Positions 1-6,792 of a stretch of DNA of 19,200 bases are shown here, one piece after another. Every line of letters begins with the position of its first letter. Positions within the stretch are counted from its first letter, which is position 1. The stretch is taken from assembly GCA_900541315.1 (NCBI GenBank), contig UQJF01000047.1:1-19200 (forward strand). The letters run 5' to 3'. The notes under the pieces were generated by a model that saw only the letters and a list, made by a program, of their open reading frames with translations, had not been told where the DNA came from and did not search any database. Position numbers and translations under genes: made by a program. This DNA is from an uncultured Clostridium sp. Its GTDB lineage: Bacteria > Bacillota > Clostridia > Lachnospirales > Lachnospiraceae.

Positions 1-101
1 CCTGGCTGATCCATATACGGTATCCGCCAATCCATGTATTTCCGACCGTTCTTATCTTCTGCTTTACGCAGGATTCCCAATGCCGACTGATCCAAATGCA
101 T
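1..101 (-). CDS. 5' end of an unidentified gene, cut by window edge
   Basis: A reading frame starts with ATG at 101-99 and stays open to the window edge, giving about 33 residues beginning MHLDQSALGILRKAED. A good ribosome binding site, AAGGAG, lies 8 bases upstream of the ATG (complement of about 111-116), which is the main reason to believe the start. The peptide is too short to assign; it is polar, with a charged stretch (RKAEDKNGRK) and no signal peptide. A second overlapping frame beginning ATGAGATGC is also open but gives an unlikely Cys/Trp-rich peptide. The gene is separated from rsfS by about 520 bases that hold a repeat array and several dyads, so it probably has its own control region. 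Function unknown. Confidence 0.4.
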   Translation of the reverse strand, partial: MHLDQSALGILRKAEDKNGRKYMDWRIPYMDQP

Positions 102-104
102 CTC

Positions 105-390
105 ATCCACTCCTTAATTTTATCACACGGGTATTTCACCGACCGCTGCGATAAAATCCCGAACCCGGTATCCGTGTTATTTTTTCGTTGCAACTATATC
201 ATCATCGAATTCGAATTTCCAATTAGCGATTTCTGCGGATAACGTTTTGAGTCAAATTTTCACTCCGACGTTCCTGCCTGAAATCATAAAGCGCTTTGTC
301 ATAATTCCGGTTTCAGCATTCGCCAAACCGTTGCCGCCACTATATCATCAAGTATTTCAAATTGCAAGAGGGTATTTTTCAGATAATCGG
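105..390. promoter_or_regulatory. Non-coding region rich in dyad symmetry upstream of the edge gene
   Basis: No coding frame is convincing here. Three structures are visible. ACACGGGTA at 125-133 pairs with TATCCGTGT at 169-177 (one G-T wobble); on the plus strand it is followed by TATTTTTT, so it resembles a terminator in that direction and a leader hairpin in the other. A compound inverted repeat has arms AACGT (241-245) and ACGTT (268-272) enclosing GAGT (249-252) and ACTC (262-265). A 12-base direct repeat ACTATATCATCA occurs at 193-204 and 339-350, each preceded by CGTTGC. No convincing -35/-10 pair was found. The position upstream of the left-edge gene suggests regulatory DNA; this is inference. 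Confidence 0.4.
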
Positions 391-610
391 ATGTTTCGGA
401 AATAAAAGGAAAACCAGTTCTCGCCCTTATACCCTCTTGTTTCGGATATAAAAGGAAAACTGGTTTTTTGATTTTTATTCTTTGTTTGCGATATAAAAGG
501 AAAACTCAAATCCCTGTTTTACACCGCTTGTTTTGGATATAAAAGGAAAATTATTACGTTTCCGCATCCCTTGTTTCGGGTATAAAAGGAATGTTTCGGA
601 AATAAAAGGA
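391..610. repeat. Regularly spaced array of six 20-24 bp direct repeats
   Basis: Plus-strand consensus is TTGTTTCGGATATAAAAGGA, usually followed by AAAAC. Copies lie at 391-414, 437-460, 482-505, 528-550, 571-590 and 591-610. Measured at the shared AAAAGGA core the steps are 46, 45, 46, 43 and 20 bases; the last two copies abut. The intervening segments of 20-22 bases are unrelated in sequence. The first and last copies are identical over 20 bases (ATGTTTCGGAAATAAAAGGA) and 200 bases apart, while the inner copies mostly have GATATA. The array lies just downstream of rsfS and upstream of the left-edge gene. It is not a CRISPR in the usual sense: the repeats vary, are short, and no cas gene is visible. 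Function unknown; a protein-binding array or mobile-element cis site is possible. Confidence 0.75.
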
Positions 611-623
611 ATTAAACACAGTT

Positions 624-977
624 TTAATTAATCTCATTTACATCCACAAATGTCTTTCCATCTCTCCAGATACGCTCCAGATCATAGAACAGACGGTCTT
701 CGCGGCAGAAAATATGCACGATGATATCTTTGTAGTCCATAAGAATCCAGTTTGCACTCTGATAGCCTTCAATCTGCTTACACTCACAGCCTGCTTTGCC
801 AAGCATCTCTTCTACATTGTCGGCCATTGCCTGTACCTGGTTTGGGTTGCTTCCGTCTGCAATAATGAAATAATCAGCAAGAACGGATACAGACTGGATA
901 TCGATGATCTTAATATCCTGTCCCTTTTTATCACTTAACGCCTCATAGGCAATTTTTACCATTTCCTTAGAATTCAT
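624..977 (-). CDS. rsfS: Ribosome silencing factor RsfS (Iojap family)
   Basis: The 117-residue product has the full-length Iojap/RsfS fold signature: an N-terminal helix (MNSKEMVKIAYEAL), the strand IKIIDIQSVSVLADYFIIADG, then the NPNQVQAMADNVEE helix and the C-terminal DIIVHIF strand. In characterised relatives RsfS binds ribosomal protein L14 (uL14) on the free 50S subunit and blocks 30S joining, lowering translation when nutrients are short. The start is supported by AAAGGAG 6 bases upstream. It is the last gene of nadD-yqeK-rsfS, 12 bases after yqeK. In many relatives a LytR/CpsA/Psr gene sits near this position; none is present here. No hairpin-plus-T terminator is obvious after the stop; the repeat array at 391-610 begins 13 bases beyond it. 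Confidence 0.95.
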   Translation of the reverse strand: MNSKEMVKIAYEALSDKKGQDIKIIDIQSVSVLADYFIIADGSNPNQVQAMADNVEEMLGKAGCECKQIEGYQSANWILMDYKDIIVHIFCREDRLFYDLERIWRDGKTFVDVNEIN

Positions 978-989
978 TCTATTTCTCCT

Positions 990-1589
990 TTACTTTTCGG
1001 CGGCTACCAGCTGTCTGAAATACTCATAAGCCGTAGCAGTCATAGGATCAGCTGCTGCGCCCTTCTTTGCCAGATATTCCAATGTGCTTTTTAAAATCTC
1101 ATACATGGTCTTATCCAGATCTTCATATGCAAGTTTTCTCATCTGAGGCAGATTATCTGCTTTGTATCGCCTTGGCTCAATATAATCAGCAATATACACG
1201 ATCTTATCCAAAACAGACATATCTGCCTTACCTGTTGTATGACAGGCAATGGCGCTTATGATCTCCGGGTCTTCGATCCCGTATTTATTCTCCGCCAGCC
1301 AGGCGCCATATTTGGCATGAAGTACTGGAAGGGCTTTTTGTTCTGCATCAGTCACAAGAATCTTATGACTGATACATTTCTTTAAAATGATCTCATCTGT
1401 AAAACGCTTTCCACAGTCATGCATCAGTCCTGCAAGTTCTGCCTTATCTATGTCATACCCATAACGCATGGCAAGATTCATACAGGTAAAGGATACACTA
1501 AGTGAATGCTCATAACGCATAGGATCCAGTTTTGTTTTCAGTTTACTGCGCAGCATCATGATCTGACTGCAATGATTACTCATCTGCAT
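990..1589 (-). CDS. yqeK: HD-domain Ap4A hydrolase YqeK
   Basis: A 199-residue HD-superfamily phosphohydrolase with the metal-binding set in order: H28 (YEHSLSV), H57-D58 (LMHDCGK), H91, H117 (ACHTTG) and D135 (YIADYIEPRR). The YIADYIEP motif is typical of YqeK. Members of this family have been shown to hydrolyse diadenosine tetraphosphate symmetrically to ADP, and this is the most likely reaction; the protein should be cytosolic, as no membrane segment is seen. The start chosen is the first of two close ATGs (MQM), since GGAG lies 9 bases before it and overlaps the nadD stop region; the second ATG two codons later would also work. The gene follows nadD by 14 bases, the conserved arrangement in Firmicutes. 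Confidence 0.93.
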   Translation of the reverse strand: MQMSNHCSQIMMLRSKLKTKLDPMRYEHSLSVSFTCMNLAMRYGYDIDKAELAGLMHDCGKRFTDEIILKKCISHKILVTDAEQKALPVLHAKYGAWLAENKYGIEDPEIISAIACHTTGKADMSVLDKIVYIADYIEPRRYKADNLPQMRKLAYEDLDKTMYEILKSTLEYLAKKGAAADPMTATAYEYFRQLVAAEK

Positions 1590-1603
1590 ATCTGTACACT
1601 CCT

Positions 1604-2224
1604 TTAATCATCAAAGGCTTCTCTGTAAAGTCCATGTATTCTGATATATCCGGCAACCGAACCTGGTACCAGTTTTTCAACAGACTGGCCTGATCCAACT
1701 GCTTTTCGTATCTGTCTGGAAGATATATCCATTTCTTTGAACTGAATCATACCGATCCTGGCACCATATTTTTCCTGCAGATAATTTATCTGCTTTTCAA
1801 AATCACGGTGATCTTTTTCGTAAGTTCTTGCCGCAGCCAGCAAAACAGCCTGTTTCATGACCAGCTCCGGATGATACCACTGTTCGATCTCATAAAGGGA
1901 ATCTGCACCTATGATAAAATAAAACTCATGCTGGGGATATGCTTCCTTAAGCAGTGTCAGCGTCTGGGCTGTATAAGTGTTTCCTTCCCTTTTTAATTCA
2001 AAATCGGAATATACAAAATAGGGAACTGACGCAATGGCCAGCTTTACCATGTCTTCCCGCTCTTTTCCCTCTGTTACCAGGCGCCCCTTTTTATGAGGAG
2101 GATGACCTGAAAGCATAAACCAGATCTCATCCAGCCCAAATTGCTCGTATGCCTGTTTTCCAAGGGCAAGATGACCATTATGGATCGGATCAAAGGTTCC
2201 TCCCAAGATTCCTATTTTCGCCAT
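1604..2224 (-). CDS. nadD: Nicotinate-nucleotide adenylyltransferase NadD
   Basis: The 206-residue protein carries the nucleotidyltransferase signature GGTFDPIHNGH at residues 8-18, the FYFIIGADS strand (about 101-109) and the C-terminal ISSRQIR motif (167-173) that binds ATP phosphates. NadD transfers AMP from ATP to nicotinate mononucleotide, giving deamido-NAD, an essential step of both de novo and salvage NAD synthesis. Length is normal for the family. The start is fixed by GGAGG 7 bases upstream. It is first in the nadD-yqeK-rsfS run and is separated from yhbY by 275 non-coding bases, so a promoter of its own is likely, though I could not identify a clear one. Confidence 0.96.
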   Translation of the reverse strand: MAKIGILGGTFDPIHNGHLALGKQAYEQFGLDEIWFMLSGHPPHKKGRLVTEGKEREDMVKLAIASVPYFVYSDFELKREGNTYTAQTLTLLKEAYPQHEFYFIIGADSLYEIEQWYHPELVMKQAVLLAAARTYEKDHRDFEKQINYLQEKYGARIGMIQFKEMDISSRQIRKAVGSGQSVEKLVPGSVAGYIRIHGLYREAFDD

Positions 2225-2240
2225 GTCAGACCTCCGTAGT

Positions 2241-2499
2241 CATCTGATGTTCTCTCTGAATCTCTCTGTGCCTGATTTTGTGAAAAGATTTTTTTCAGTC
2301 ATGCCCAAATTCTGAGGCATACGCAGTGCGTACGGTGATAAAATCCAGGTGCAGCTGACGGAAAATCAACCACAAAAGCAGGTGCATAAGTCTGTTGTCA
2401 CATGCCGCCGGCACTTACACAACTGCTGCCAGATATCTATACTTCCCCGGGTGCAGACACTCAGACCCTATAGCCACCTGGCAACACTTTCATAGTTAA
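2241..2499 (-). other. Structured non-coding gap between yhbY and nadD (candidate RNA or decayed element)
   Basis: No reading frame of note. Read on the minus strand, GTTGCCAG (2485-2478) can pair with CTGGCAGC (2432-2425) in an 8-bp helix (one G-U) enclosing 45 bases. It is followed at once by a long imperfect hairpin at 2423-2394 (GTTGT...ACAAC outside, GTGCC/GGCAT inside). Nearer nadD lie a near-perfect palindrome TACGCA-G-TGCGTA (2320-2332) and a small TGCC/GGCA hairpin (2302-2319). The stretch is locally GC-richer than typical spacers here. It could be a small RNA, a long leader of nadD, or the remnant of a repeat; the GGTGGCTATAG stretch faintly recalls 5S rRNA but the element is too short. 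No family could be named. Confidence 0.35.
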
Positions 2500-2793
2500 T
2501 TAAGGTAATACGATCTTTCTCTTAGTCTCATCCTTAGCCGGACGATACAGTACGATCTTTCTTCCGATCACCTGTACTACTTCTGAATGAGTACGCTCAC
2601 CCAATATTTCTGCGATAGATCTGCCGTCATCCAGGCAGTTCTTTAATACAGTGATCTTTACAAGCTCTCTGGCCTCCAGTGCTTCAGAAACAGCCTCTGT
2701 CACTTCTGGTGTAAGGCTGGATTTGCCGATCTGAAAGATTGGATCCAGGTTCATTGCAAGACCTTTTAAATAGGATCTCTGCTTACTTGTCAT
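2500..2793 (-). CDS. yhbY: CRM-domain RNA-binding protein YhbY
   Basis: This 97-residue protein is a single CRM (YhbY) domain, as in Escherichia coli YhbY and Bacillus YqeI, which associate with pre-50S ribosomal particles. Visible family features are the N-terminal TSKQRSYLKGLA helix, the DPIFQIGK strand-loop, the EALEARELVKITVLKN core and the terminal VQVIGRKIVLYRP strand. The loop that is normally GKGG or GKxG reads GKSS (residues 23-26), so the second glycine of the RNA-contacting GxxG loop is missing. GGAG 6 bases before the ATG sets the start. It lies 52 bases after obgE and is probably cotranscribed with it, in line with a role in large-subunit assembly. Confidence 0.93.
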   Translation of the reverse strand: MTSKQRSYLKGLAMNLDPIFQIGKSSLTPEVTEAVSEALEARELVKITVLKNCLDDGRSIAEILGERTHSEVVQVIGRKIVLYRPAKDETKRKIVLP

Positions 2794-2845
2794 TTATTTC
2801 TCCTTCATCTATATAAACTAAAACGATCAATAGTAATTGTAGTAA

Positions 2846-4135
2846 TTATTTATAATAATCAAACTCCAGTCCATACATACGGACAGTATCGCCTTCATTG
2901 ATACCAGCTTTTTCAAGGTCGTCTAAAATACCGGTATTTTTTAAGAATTTCTGGAAGAAATCAAAGCCCTTCTCAGAATCCAGATTCGTATAACCCAGCA
3001 TCTTTTCAATTCTCGGTCCTTCTACTACATAAGCACCGTCATCTGCTCTTGTAACTGTATACGGAAGGCTGCGGTCGCCCTGATACTCAATCTCAAATTC
3101 CTTCTCGAATACAACCGGTGCAGAATCTACAGTCTTTAACAGGTCATTTACATGCCATAACAGCTCTTTTACGCCCTGTCTGCTGACTGCAGAGATTGGA
3201 AATACTTTAATACCCTTTGGCTCAAATTCTGCCTTTAATCTGGCAATAACATCATTGGAGTCATCTTCCGAATAACATGCATCCATTTTATTGGCTGCGA
3301 TCACCTGTGGGCGTTTTAAAAGATCCGGATTGTATGCCTCCAGCTCTTTGTTAATAGTTAAAATATCCTCTAACGGATCTCTTCCTTCTACAGAAGCACC
3401 GTCTACTACATGGACTAACACTTTGGTACGCTCAATATGACGCAGGAAGGAATGCCCCAGTCCTACTCCCTCAGAAGCTCCCTCGATCAATCCCGGGATA
3501 TCTGCCATAACAAAACCTGCACCATCACCCAGATCCACCACACCCAGATGTGGATTTAATGTAGTAAAATGATAGTTTGCAATCTCAGGTCTTGCGTTGC
3601 TGACTACGGATAACAATGTAGATTTTCCAACATTTGGAAATCCTACCAGACCTACATCTGCGATCACCTTAAGCTCCAGAGTGACCCACAGCTCCTGTCC
3701 AGGCTGTCCAGGCTGTGCATACTTGGGAACCTGCATGGTGGAGGTTGCGAAATGCATGTTTCCAAGGCCGCCTTTTCCGCCTTTTAAAATAACTTCTCTT
3801 TTATTATCACCGGACATGTCTGCAATGACTTTTCCGGATTCAAAATCTTTAATTACAGTACCTTCTGGTACCTTTACGATCAGATCATCGGCATCTGCTC
3901 CATGACAGCGGCGTTTTCCACCTTCCTGTCCGTCTTTTGCCACATATTTATGAATATGACGGAAATCTACCAGTGTGTTTTTTCCTGTATCTACCTGGAA
4001 AATAACATCGCCGCCTCTTCCGCCGTCCCCGCCGTCAGGACCGCCATTTGGAACATAAAGTTCTCTTCGGAAAGAAACATGGCCATCTCCGCCTTTACCG
4101 GACTTTATAAATACTTTTGCTCTATCTGCGAACAT
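2846..4135 (-). CDS. obgE: Ribosome-assembly GTPase Obg (CgtA)
   Basis: A 429-residue Obg protein: the glycine-rich OBG fold (residues 1-158, including RGGDV and KGGKGGLGN), a G domain with G1 GFPNVGKS (165-172), G3 DIPG (212-215), G4 NKMD (282-285) and G5 SAVS (315-318), and a C-terminal OCT domain (about 345-429). Obg binds the 50S subunit, helps late assembly and responds to GTP/GDP and ppGpp. The reading frame is open another 63 codons upstream (to 4324), but that part runs through a terminator and into rpmA and is not protein-like. MFADRAKVFI with GGAGG 9-10 bases before the ATG at 4135 is the proper start. An intrinsic terminator lies between rpmA and this gene, so obgE needs readthrough or its own promoter. 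Confidence 0.97.
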   Translation of the reverse strand: MFADRAKVFIKSGKGGDGHVSFRRELYVPNGGPDGGDGGRGGDVIFQVDTGKNTLVDFRHIHKYVAKDGQEGGKRRCHGADADDLIVKVPEGTVIKDFESGKVIADMSGDNKREVILKGGKGGLGNMHFATSTMQVPKYAQPGQPGQELWVTLELKVIADVGLVGFPNVGKSTLLSVVSNARPEIANYHFTTLNPHLGVVDLGDGAGFVMADIPGLIEGASEGVGLGHSFLRHIERTKVLVHVVDGASVEGRDPLEDILTINKELEAYNPDLLKRPQVIAANKMDACYSEDDSNDVIARLKAEFEPKGIKVFPISAVSRQGVKELLWHVNDLLKTVDSAPVVFEKEFEIEYQGDRSLPYTVTRADDGAYVVEGPRIEKMLGYTNLDSEKGFDFFQKFLKNTGILDDLEKAGINEGDTVRMYGLEFDYYK

Positions 4136-4164
4136 TATACAGCACCTCCTGTTGGTGTTGAATG

Positions 4165-4176
4165 TGAGGATCCTCA
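4165..4176. repeat. 12-bp perfect palindrome in the obgE leader
   Basis: TGAGGATCCTCA is perfectly self-complementary and sits 30 bases upstream of the obgE start, between the rpmA terminator and the obgE ribosome binding site. It could be chance or a small operator; no protein can be named. Confidence 0.3.
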
Positions 4177-4212
4177 GTAGACAGAACGCACATCCCGTCA
4201 CTAAGGATACAG

Positions 4213-4247
4213 AAAAAAGGGGCTCCATACATACTTGTATGGGGCCC
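4213..4247 (-). terminator. Intrinsic terminator after rpmA
   Basis: On the minus strand a 12-bp stem (GGGCCCCATACA paired with TGTATGGAGCCC, one G-T pair) with a 4-base loop is followed directly by CTTTTTT. It begins 6 bases after the rpmA stop and is the clearest rho-independent terminator in the window. It closes the rplU-prp-rpmA unit and would limit readthrough into obgE. Confidence 0.9.
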
Positions 4248-4253
4248 TCAGAA

Positions 4254-4544
4254 TTACTCGTTGATTGCTCTTGGGTAAACAGAAACCTGCTTCTTGTCTC
4301 TGCCCTTTCTTTCAAACTTAACAACTCCGTCTACTAAAGCAAATAAGGTATCGTCGCCGCCCTTACCTACGTTGTTGCCAGGATGAATATGTGTACCGCG
4401 CTGTCTGTACAGGATGTTTCCTGCCAGTACGAACTGTCCATCAGCTCTCTTTGCGCCAAGTCTCTTGGACTCGGAATCACGGCCGTTCTTAGTAGAACCA
4501 ACACCCTTTTTATGAGCGAATAACTGAAGGTTCATCTTTAACAT
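4254..4544 (-). CDS. rpmA: 50S ribosomal protein L27, Prp-cleaved precursor
   Basis: The 96-residue product is bacterial L27 ([21 protein letters not shown] near the N-terminus, then the [20 protein letters not shown] core). It carries the Firmicutes-type leader MLKMNLQLF before AHKKG; in Staphylococcus aureus the cysteine protease Prp removes the equivalent nine residues (cut between F9 and A10), which is needed because the L27 N-terminus reaches the peptidyl-transferase centre. The protease gene prp lies directly upstream, with only 3 bases between its stop and this start. AGGAGG, 8-9 bases before the ATG at 4544, lies inside the last codons of prp. The second ATG (residue 4) would shorten the leader and fits the ribosome binding site less well. 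Confidence 0.97.
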   Translation of the reverse strand: MLKMNLQLFAHKKGVGSTKNGRDSESKRLGAKRADGQFVLAGNILYRQRGTHIHPGNNVGKGGDDTLFALVDGVVKFERKGRDKKQVSVYPRAINE

Positions 4545-4547
4545 GTC

Positions 4548-4889
4548 TTACACCTCCTTAAACCGGATATTAATGTATGATCTTCCATAATCATTCTCAA
4601 TATTCTGAAGTCCCAGAATAAGAGAATTCATAAGGAGCTGTGACTCAGGGCTTATATCTGAAGTGAAGCGGAAGTCAAACTGAATGTCATCCTGTCCTGC
4701 TGTTCCTTCAAATCCGTCATCCGTAAATGTCTCTACTGAATTATAAAAATTAATAGCCAATGCAGAAACTGCTGCGCAGATAATATCTTCACCTTCTTCA
4801 GCATAACCTGCATGTCCCTTAATCACGATCCCGCAGTAAAGATCATTGCCTGAATCTGTGGATTTCTTAAATACTGTTGTCTGGATCAT
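4548..4889 (-). CDS. prp: Ribosomal-processing cysteine protease Prp
   Basis: A 113-residue YsxB/Prp family protein with the catalytic pair H26 (IKGHAGYAEEGED) and C38 (IICAAVSAL) in the standard order and spacing. Prp removes the N-terminal extension of L27, and the L27 encoded next door retains that extension, so enzyme and substrate are neighbours. The gene sits between rplU (11 bases upstream) and rpmA (3 bases downstream), the normal order in Firmicutes. No good Shine-Dalgarno sequence precedes its ATG (the upstream bases read TTGTAAATGGT), unlike rplU and rpmA; this suggests translation coupled to rplU and low yield relative to the two ribosomal proteins. Confidence 0.95.
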   Translation of the reverse strand: MIQTTVFKKSTDSGNDLYCGIVIKGHAGYAEEGEDIICAAVSALAINFYNSVETFTDDGFEGTAGQDDIQFDFRFTSDISPESQLLMNSLILGLQNIENDYGRSYINIRFKEV

Positions 4890-4900
4890 ACCATTTACAA

Positions 4901-5209
4901 TTAAGCGTTGATCTTTTCGATCTTAACCTGTGTAAAGAGCTGTCTGTGACCATTCTTTTTGTGATAGCCAGTTTTTCTCTTATACTTGTAAACGATAACT
5001 TTCTTTCCCTTGCCTTCCTTCTCAACTGTTGCTGTAACAGTTGCTCCGGCTACGGTTGGGCATCCAATCTGCAGTTCGCCGTTGTTAACAGCCAGCACCT
5101 GGTCAAATGTTACGGTCTCGCCTGCGCCTGCGCCCAGTCTTTCTACCTTAATGACATCGCCTTCTGCTACCTTGTACTGCTTTCCGCCTGTTGCAATAAT
5201 CGCGTACAT
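4901..5209 (-). CDS. rplU: 50S ribosomal protein L21
   Basis: A complete 102-residue L21 (bL21): [18 protein letters not shown] at the N-terminus, the DQVLAVNNG and IGCPTVAGA strands, and the basic C-terminal motif [15 protein letters not shown] that contacts 23S rRNA. The start is fixed by AGGAGG 8-9 bases upstream of the ATG. It is first in rplU-prp-rpmA and is served by a near-consensus promoter (5294-5322) and a leader of about 75-80 bases that can fold. Confidence 0.98.
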   Translation of the reverse strand: MYAIIATGGKQYKVAEGDVIKVERLGAGAGETVTFDQVLAVNNGELQIGCPTVAGATVTATVEKEGKGKKVIVYKYKRKTGYHKKNGHRQLFTQVKIEKINA

Positions 5210-5286
5210 AAAAAGGCACCTCCTATGTTCATTACTCGCCAGCTTCGGTGTCTCTTACGAAATCTTTTACCTCGCTGTGCGGCATA
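5210..5286 (-). promoter_or_regulatory. Structured rplU 5' leader (candidate L21 leader)
   Basis: Between the promoter and the rplU ribosome binding site the transcript can form a stem of CGC-A-CAGC with GCTGGCG (7 bp with one bulged A) closing a loop that contains GGT and ACC arms. Firmicutes rplU operons often begin with an autoregulatory L21 leader RNA. Position and foldability fit, but I cannot confirm a match to the family consensus by eye. Confidence 0.4.
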
Positions 5287-5293
5287 CTTAAGT

Positions 5294-5322
5294 ATAATAT
5301 CACCCGACTTTTCAATTGTCAA
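5294..5322 (-). promoter_or_regulatory. SigA-type promoter of rplU-prp-rpmA
   Basis: On the minus strand TTGACA (5322-5317) is separated by exactly 17 bases from TATTAT (5299-5294). This is the best promoter match in the window. It lies 17 bases beyond the trkH stop, so the ribosomal genes can be expressed apart from the trk operon. Confidence 0.88.
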
Positions 5323-5339
5323 GGATATTTTTAATTATT

Positions 5340-6779
5340 TTATCCTCTTTTCCAAGTTCCCGGAGAAAGAAGAACAAGTACCGGGAACAGCTCCAGTCTT
5401 CCTGCCAGCATGTCAAAAATAAGCACTGTTTTTGACAGATAGGACATCATAGAGAAGTTAGAGGCAGGACCTACAACGGAAAGTCCCGGCCCAATATTAT
5501 TAAAGTTGGCGGCTACTGCTGTAAAGCTGGTGGTAAAATCATAATTATCCAGACTGACAATAAGGACAGAAGCCACAAACAGCATAAAATATACAATAAT
5601 ATAGCAGTTTAAAACACGAAGGGTATCATTTCCGATCACTTTCCCCTCATATTTTAAGACCTTTACACTTCTTGGGTGGATCATGGTAGAAATTTCCCGT
5701 TTAGCTTCTTTAAAAGCGATCATAATACGGGAAACCTTCATTCCGCCGCCTGTACTTCCTGCGCAGGCACCAATAAACATCAACAGCACGATAATGCATT
5801 TTGAAAACTCCGGCCATTTATCAAAATCTACGGTAGAATAACCAGTGGTTGTAATAATAGAAGCAACCTGAAATAATGCATGGTGAGCTGCCAGGAAAAG
5901 AGACGGGAACATGGAGCGGATATTAATAGTGATCAGCACTACCGCTGCCAGGATGATCGCCAGATAACCACGCATCTCCTCACACTTGAAGGCTTCTTTA
6001 GGCTTACGGATGAGAAGCAGATAATAAACATTAAAGTTAATACCAAAAAGGATCATGGCAATACTTAAAACTGCCTGCTGGTAAACGGTATAACCTGCCT
6101 GTCCGCTGTTGCGGCAGGCAAAACCTCCTGTTCCAGCTGCGCCAAGGCTCATACAGATGGTATCAAATATAGGCATTTTCCCGATCAGCAGGAAAACTGC
6201 AGTCACAACGGTAATAAAGAAATAGATCACATATAACAGCTTTGCGGTAATGCGGATCTTCGGTACCAGTTTTCCTACAGAAGGCCCCGGACTTTCTGCT
6301 CTCATGATGTGCATATCATAGTCTCCTGCCATGGGAAGAATAGCAAGGATAAATACAAGAACGCCCATGCCTCCGATCCAGTGGGAAAAACTCCTCCAGA
6401 TCAGGCTGGCTTTTGACAGCTTCTCCACCTCTGGAAGGATACTGGAACCGGTAGTAGTAAAACCAGACACGATTTCAAACAAAGCATCAATAAAATGAGG
6501 TATCTCCCCGCTTAACACAAAAGGAAGGCAGCCAAAAAAGCTTAGAAGCAGCCAGCCTAAGGAAACCAGTACAAAGCCTTCCCTTGCAAAAAACATCCTT
6601 ACCTTTGGCTTTTTTCTGGTACATAAAAAACCAAGAACTGCACATACAACTGCTACCCCTGCGTAACAGCTGATAATTCCTTCTTTATAAACGACTGCTG
6701 TCAGGATAGGGATCAGCATCAGCGCCGCTTCTATATTCATGATCCAGCCTAACATATAAATAATAATACTATGATTCAT
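5340..6779 (-). CDS. trkH: Potassium uptake channel subunit TrkH/KtrB
   Basis: A 479-residue integral membrane protein of the SKT family, with the four filter loops visible: TTTGSS (108-113), GTGGF (216-220), TTTGYS (310-315) and AGSTGGG (340-346). The glycines that line the K+ pore are all present. Many hydrophobic segments fit the four M1-P-M2 repeats plus two extra N-terminal helices typical of TrkH. The protein works with the cytosolic RCK-domain regulator encoded just upstream (trkA, 13 bases away). AAAGGGG about 8-9 bases before the ATG supports the start. The C-terminus ends soon after the LELFPVLVLL helix, normal for the family. Calling it TrkH rather than KtrB rests on length and on the double-RCK partner. 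Confidence 0.93.
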   Translation of the reverse strand: MNHSIIIYMLGWIMNIEAALMLIPILTAVVYKEGIISCYAGVAVVCAVLGFLCTRKKPKVRMFFAREGFVLVSLGWLLLSFFGCLPFVLSGEIPHFIDALFEIVSGFTTTGSSILPEVEKLSKASLIWRSFSHWIGGMGVLVFILAILPMAGDYDMHIMRAESPGPSVGKLVPKIRITAKLLYVIYFFITVVTAVFLLIGKMPIFDTICMSLGAAGTGGFACRNSGQAGYTVYQQAVLSIAMILFGINFNVYYLLLIRKPKEAFKCEEMRGYLAIILAAVVLITINIRSMFPSLFLAAHHALFQVASIITTTGYSTVDFDKWPEFSKCIIVLLMFIGACAGSTGGGMKVSRIMIAFKEAKREISTMIHPRSVKVLKYEGKVIGNDTLRVLNCYIIVYFMLFVASVLIVSLDNYDFTTSFTAVAANFNNIGPGLSVVGPASNFSMMSYLSKTVLIFDMLAGRLELFPVLVLLSPGTWKRG

Positions 6780-6792
6780 TGCCTAAACCCCT

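Noticed and set aside
391..610. CRISPR array
   Set aside because: Repeats are 20-24 bases, vary among copies, spacers are only 20-22 bases, the last two units abut, and no cas gene or typical leader is present.
2425..2485. 5S rRNA gene or fragment
   Set aside because: A terminal helix and a GGTGGCTATAG stretch recall 5S, but the element is about 61 bases, half the needed length, and lacks the other helices; left as an unnamed structured region.
4136..4324. N-terminal extension of Obg by 63 residues
   Set aside because: The extra codons cross the rpmA terminator and overlap rpmA itself; the peptide is not Obg-like and a strong ribosome binding site precedes the conserved MFADRAKVFI start.
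4877..5422. 181-residue plus-strand open frame
   Set aside because: It lies opposite rplU, the rplU promoter and the end of trkH, all of which are well supported; composition is not protein-like.
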